A stretch of 32,274 nt of DNA from Reticulitermes lucifugus (taxonomy: Eukaryota; Arthropoda; Insecta; Blattodea; Rhinotermitidae), in assembly GCA_026260175.1 (NCBI GenBank), contig JAKCWW010001692.1:35472-67745 (forward strand), written 5' to 3'. The position numbers and the translations under genes were made by a program. Positions 31,441-32,274 of the stretch are shown one piece after another. Under the pieces are notes generated by a model that worked only from the letters and a program-made list of their open reading frames with translations, was not told the DNA's origin and made no database searches. The first letter of the stretch is position 1, and each line of letters begins with the position of its first letter.

Positions 31441-32049
31441 TCCGAGTATTTTACATACTTTTCCCCCTCTGTTATACGTGACAACTACCTAACATTGAAA
31501 CACCCTCAACCTATATTTTTCCCTTAAGTTGAAGACAAAATTTTACACCCACACAGAATGACACGCAACAGTAAAATCCTTTTTGTTTTAGTGTTAATCT
31601 TTACGTTTGATAGGAACCCAGAAGCTCTGAATCTAAATTAGCGAGTTTTTAATTTACGCAAATATTTAAGTCTTAAATATTTGAAAATTATTATCATTTT
31701 TAAAAGTTTGTTTTTTAATTATATATTAAAATTTTGATTGAATTCTAACGAGTCATCAACACCGCTAAAATGTTCCCAAAAGACATTTAGCAGAACTGCT
31801 TTAAACCCATAATTTAACGCTTTCAAAAAATAATGTAGTTATTTATCTCATGTTCTCTTCATCCTACTGTTATCAAGGCCATATGACTTAGATTTAAGAA
31901 CTAAGGAGATTAATACTGGTAACCAAACTCAGTACTGGACAAATTGCTAAAAGTACGGTAGAAAAGTCTAAATGTAGGCTTACGCGTTGTGTAGATTGTA
32001 ACAAATTCAACTGCAATGTCGTGACATACGAAGTACTGTATTTGCATAA
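31441..32049. other. Non-coding stretch, nothing recognised
   Basis: AT-rich flank up to the TA dinucleotide of the right-edge transposon. Confidence 0.5.
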
Positions 32050-32051
32050 TA

Positions 32052-32274
32052 CAGGGTGTCTACAATGAAACGCCCGAATTTTAACGTATTCTCAGGAAGT
32101 AAAGAATAGAGATATGGCCTACTTATTGACAAATATCAGTCACACAACACACCAAGTTTAATTTAAAAAAATCAATATACTTGTACGTGAGCTCCGTTGG
32201 TGACACGAAGAATATCAAGTCTGTAATCAAGTTCCGCCCAGGTCCGCTGCAACATGTCCGGAGTGATGGTACCG
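32052..32274 (-). mobile_element. Tc1/mariner-type DNA transposon, 3' end (runs off window)
   Basis: Begins with CAGGGTGTCTACAATGAAAC immediately after TA (32050-32051), as expected for a TA-inserting element whose ends often read CAGGGTGT. The interior encodes the end of a transposase on the minus strand. The other end is outside the window, so completeness cannot be judged. Confidence 0.65.
32172..32274 (-). CDS. Transposase C-terminus (partial, cut by window edge)
   Basis: The reverse strand reads GTITPDMLQRTWAELDYRLD then ILRVTNGAHVQVY and a TGA stop (32172-32174), with no interruption in the visible 33 codons. The pattern I-P-ML-R-W-EL-YRLD-CR-TNGAH is one I recognise from the C-terminal ends of mariner-like transposases in arthropods. 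The usual Cys before Arg is Leu here. The catalytic acidic residues would lie in the missing upstream part. The short distance (about 120 bases) from the stop to the terminal repeat at 32052 fits a compact mariner-type element. Whether the gene is intact cannot be told from this window. Confidence 0.65.
   Translation of the reverse strand, partial: GTITPDMLQRTWAELDYRLDILRVTNGAHVQVY

Noticed and set aside
1..32274. CRISPR array, prokaryotic operon or phage-type defence system
   Set aside because: There are no regularly spaced direct repeats with unique spacers, no ribosome-binding sites ahead of long frames, and the repeat content is clearly that of an animal genome.

Overview
The window looks like non-genic DNA from a large, AT-rich, repeat-loaded animal genome, most likely a hemimetabolous insect. 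The LINE tails, tRNA-derived SINEs and TA-flanked DNA-transposon ends resemble those I associate with cockroach/termite-type genomes, but this placement is from memory and not proven. No bacterial-style operon, no rRNA, no genuine tRNA gene and no convincing host exon was found. No open frame exceeds 132 codons.

Layout, left to right. A hammerhead-like motif opens the window (8-39). An old interspersed repeat lies at 2037-2527 and is interrupted by a fold-back insertion (2528-2709) whose loop is a second hammerhead-like motif. A third motif is at 4237-4260. A degenerate 78-bp tandem repeat spans about 6260-6650. A complete tRNA-derived SINE with a 12-bp target-site duplication lies at 7177-7432. 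Next to it is a reverse-strand LINE reverse-transcriptase tail (7557-8156). A small fold-back with two divergent motifs is at 9478-9681, followed by a second SINE family (about 10225-10500) and the second copy of the 2.0-kb repeat (10548 to about 11350). A mariner-like end is at 16041-16332, a larger fold-back with two motifs at 16458-16938, another motif at 17364-17396, a SINE tail at about 17948-18105, and two tails of a different LINE at 18838-19440 and 22755-23105. A 29-bp minisatellite lies at 21892-22035. Further motifs are at 25437 and 28854, another LINE tail at 29410-29548, an interspersed-repeat fragment near 31245-31440, and the 3' end of a reverse-strand transposase gene at the right edge (32052-32274).

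The most interesting signal is the set of ten dispersed copies of a structured motif. Each has a CTGANGA-like half, one extra base, a hairpin whose two sides co-vary between copies, then GAAA. In six copies a self-complementary stretch (ACGT, ACATGT or ACACGTGT) follows and is itself followed by T or A. This is the layout expected of a hammerhead ribozyme core acting as a dimer, apart from the constant extra base between the CTGANGA box and stem II. Five of the ten copies sit in inverted-repeat (fold-back) elements.
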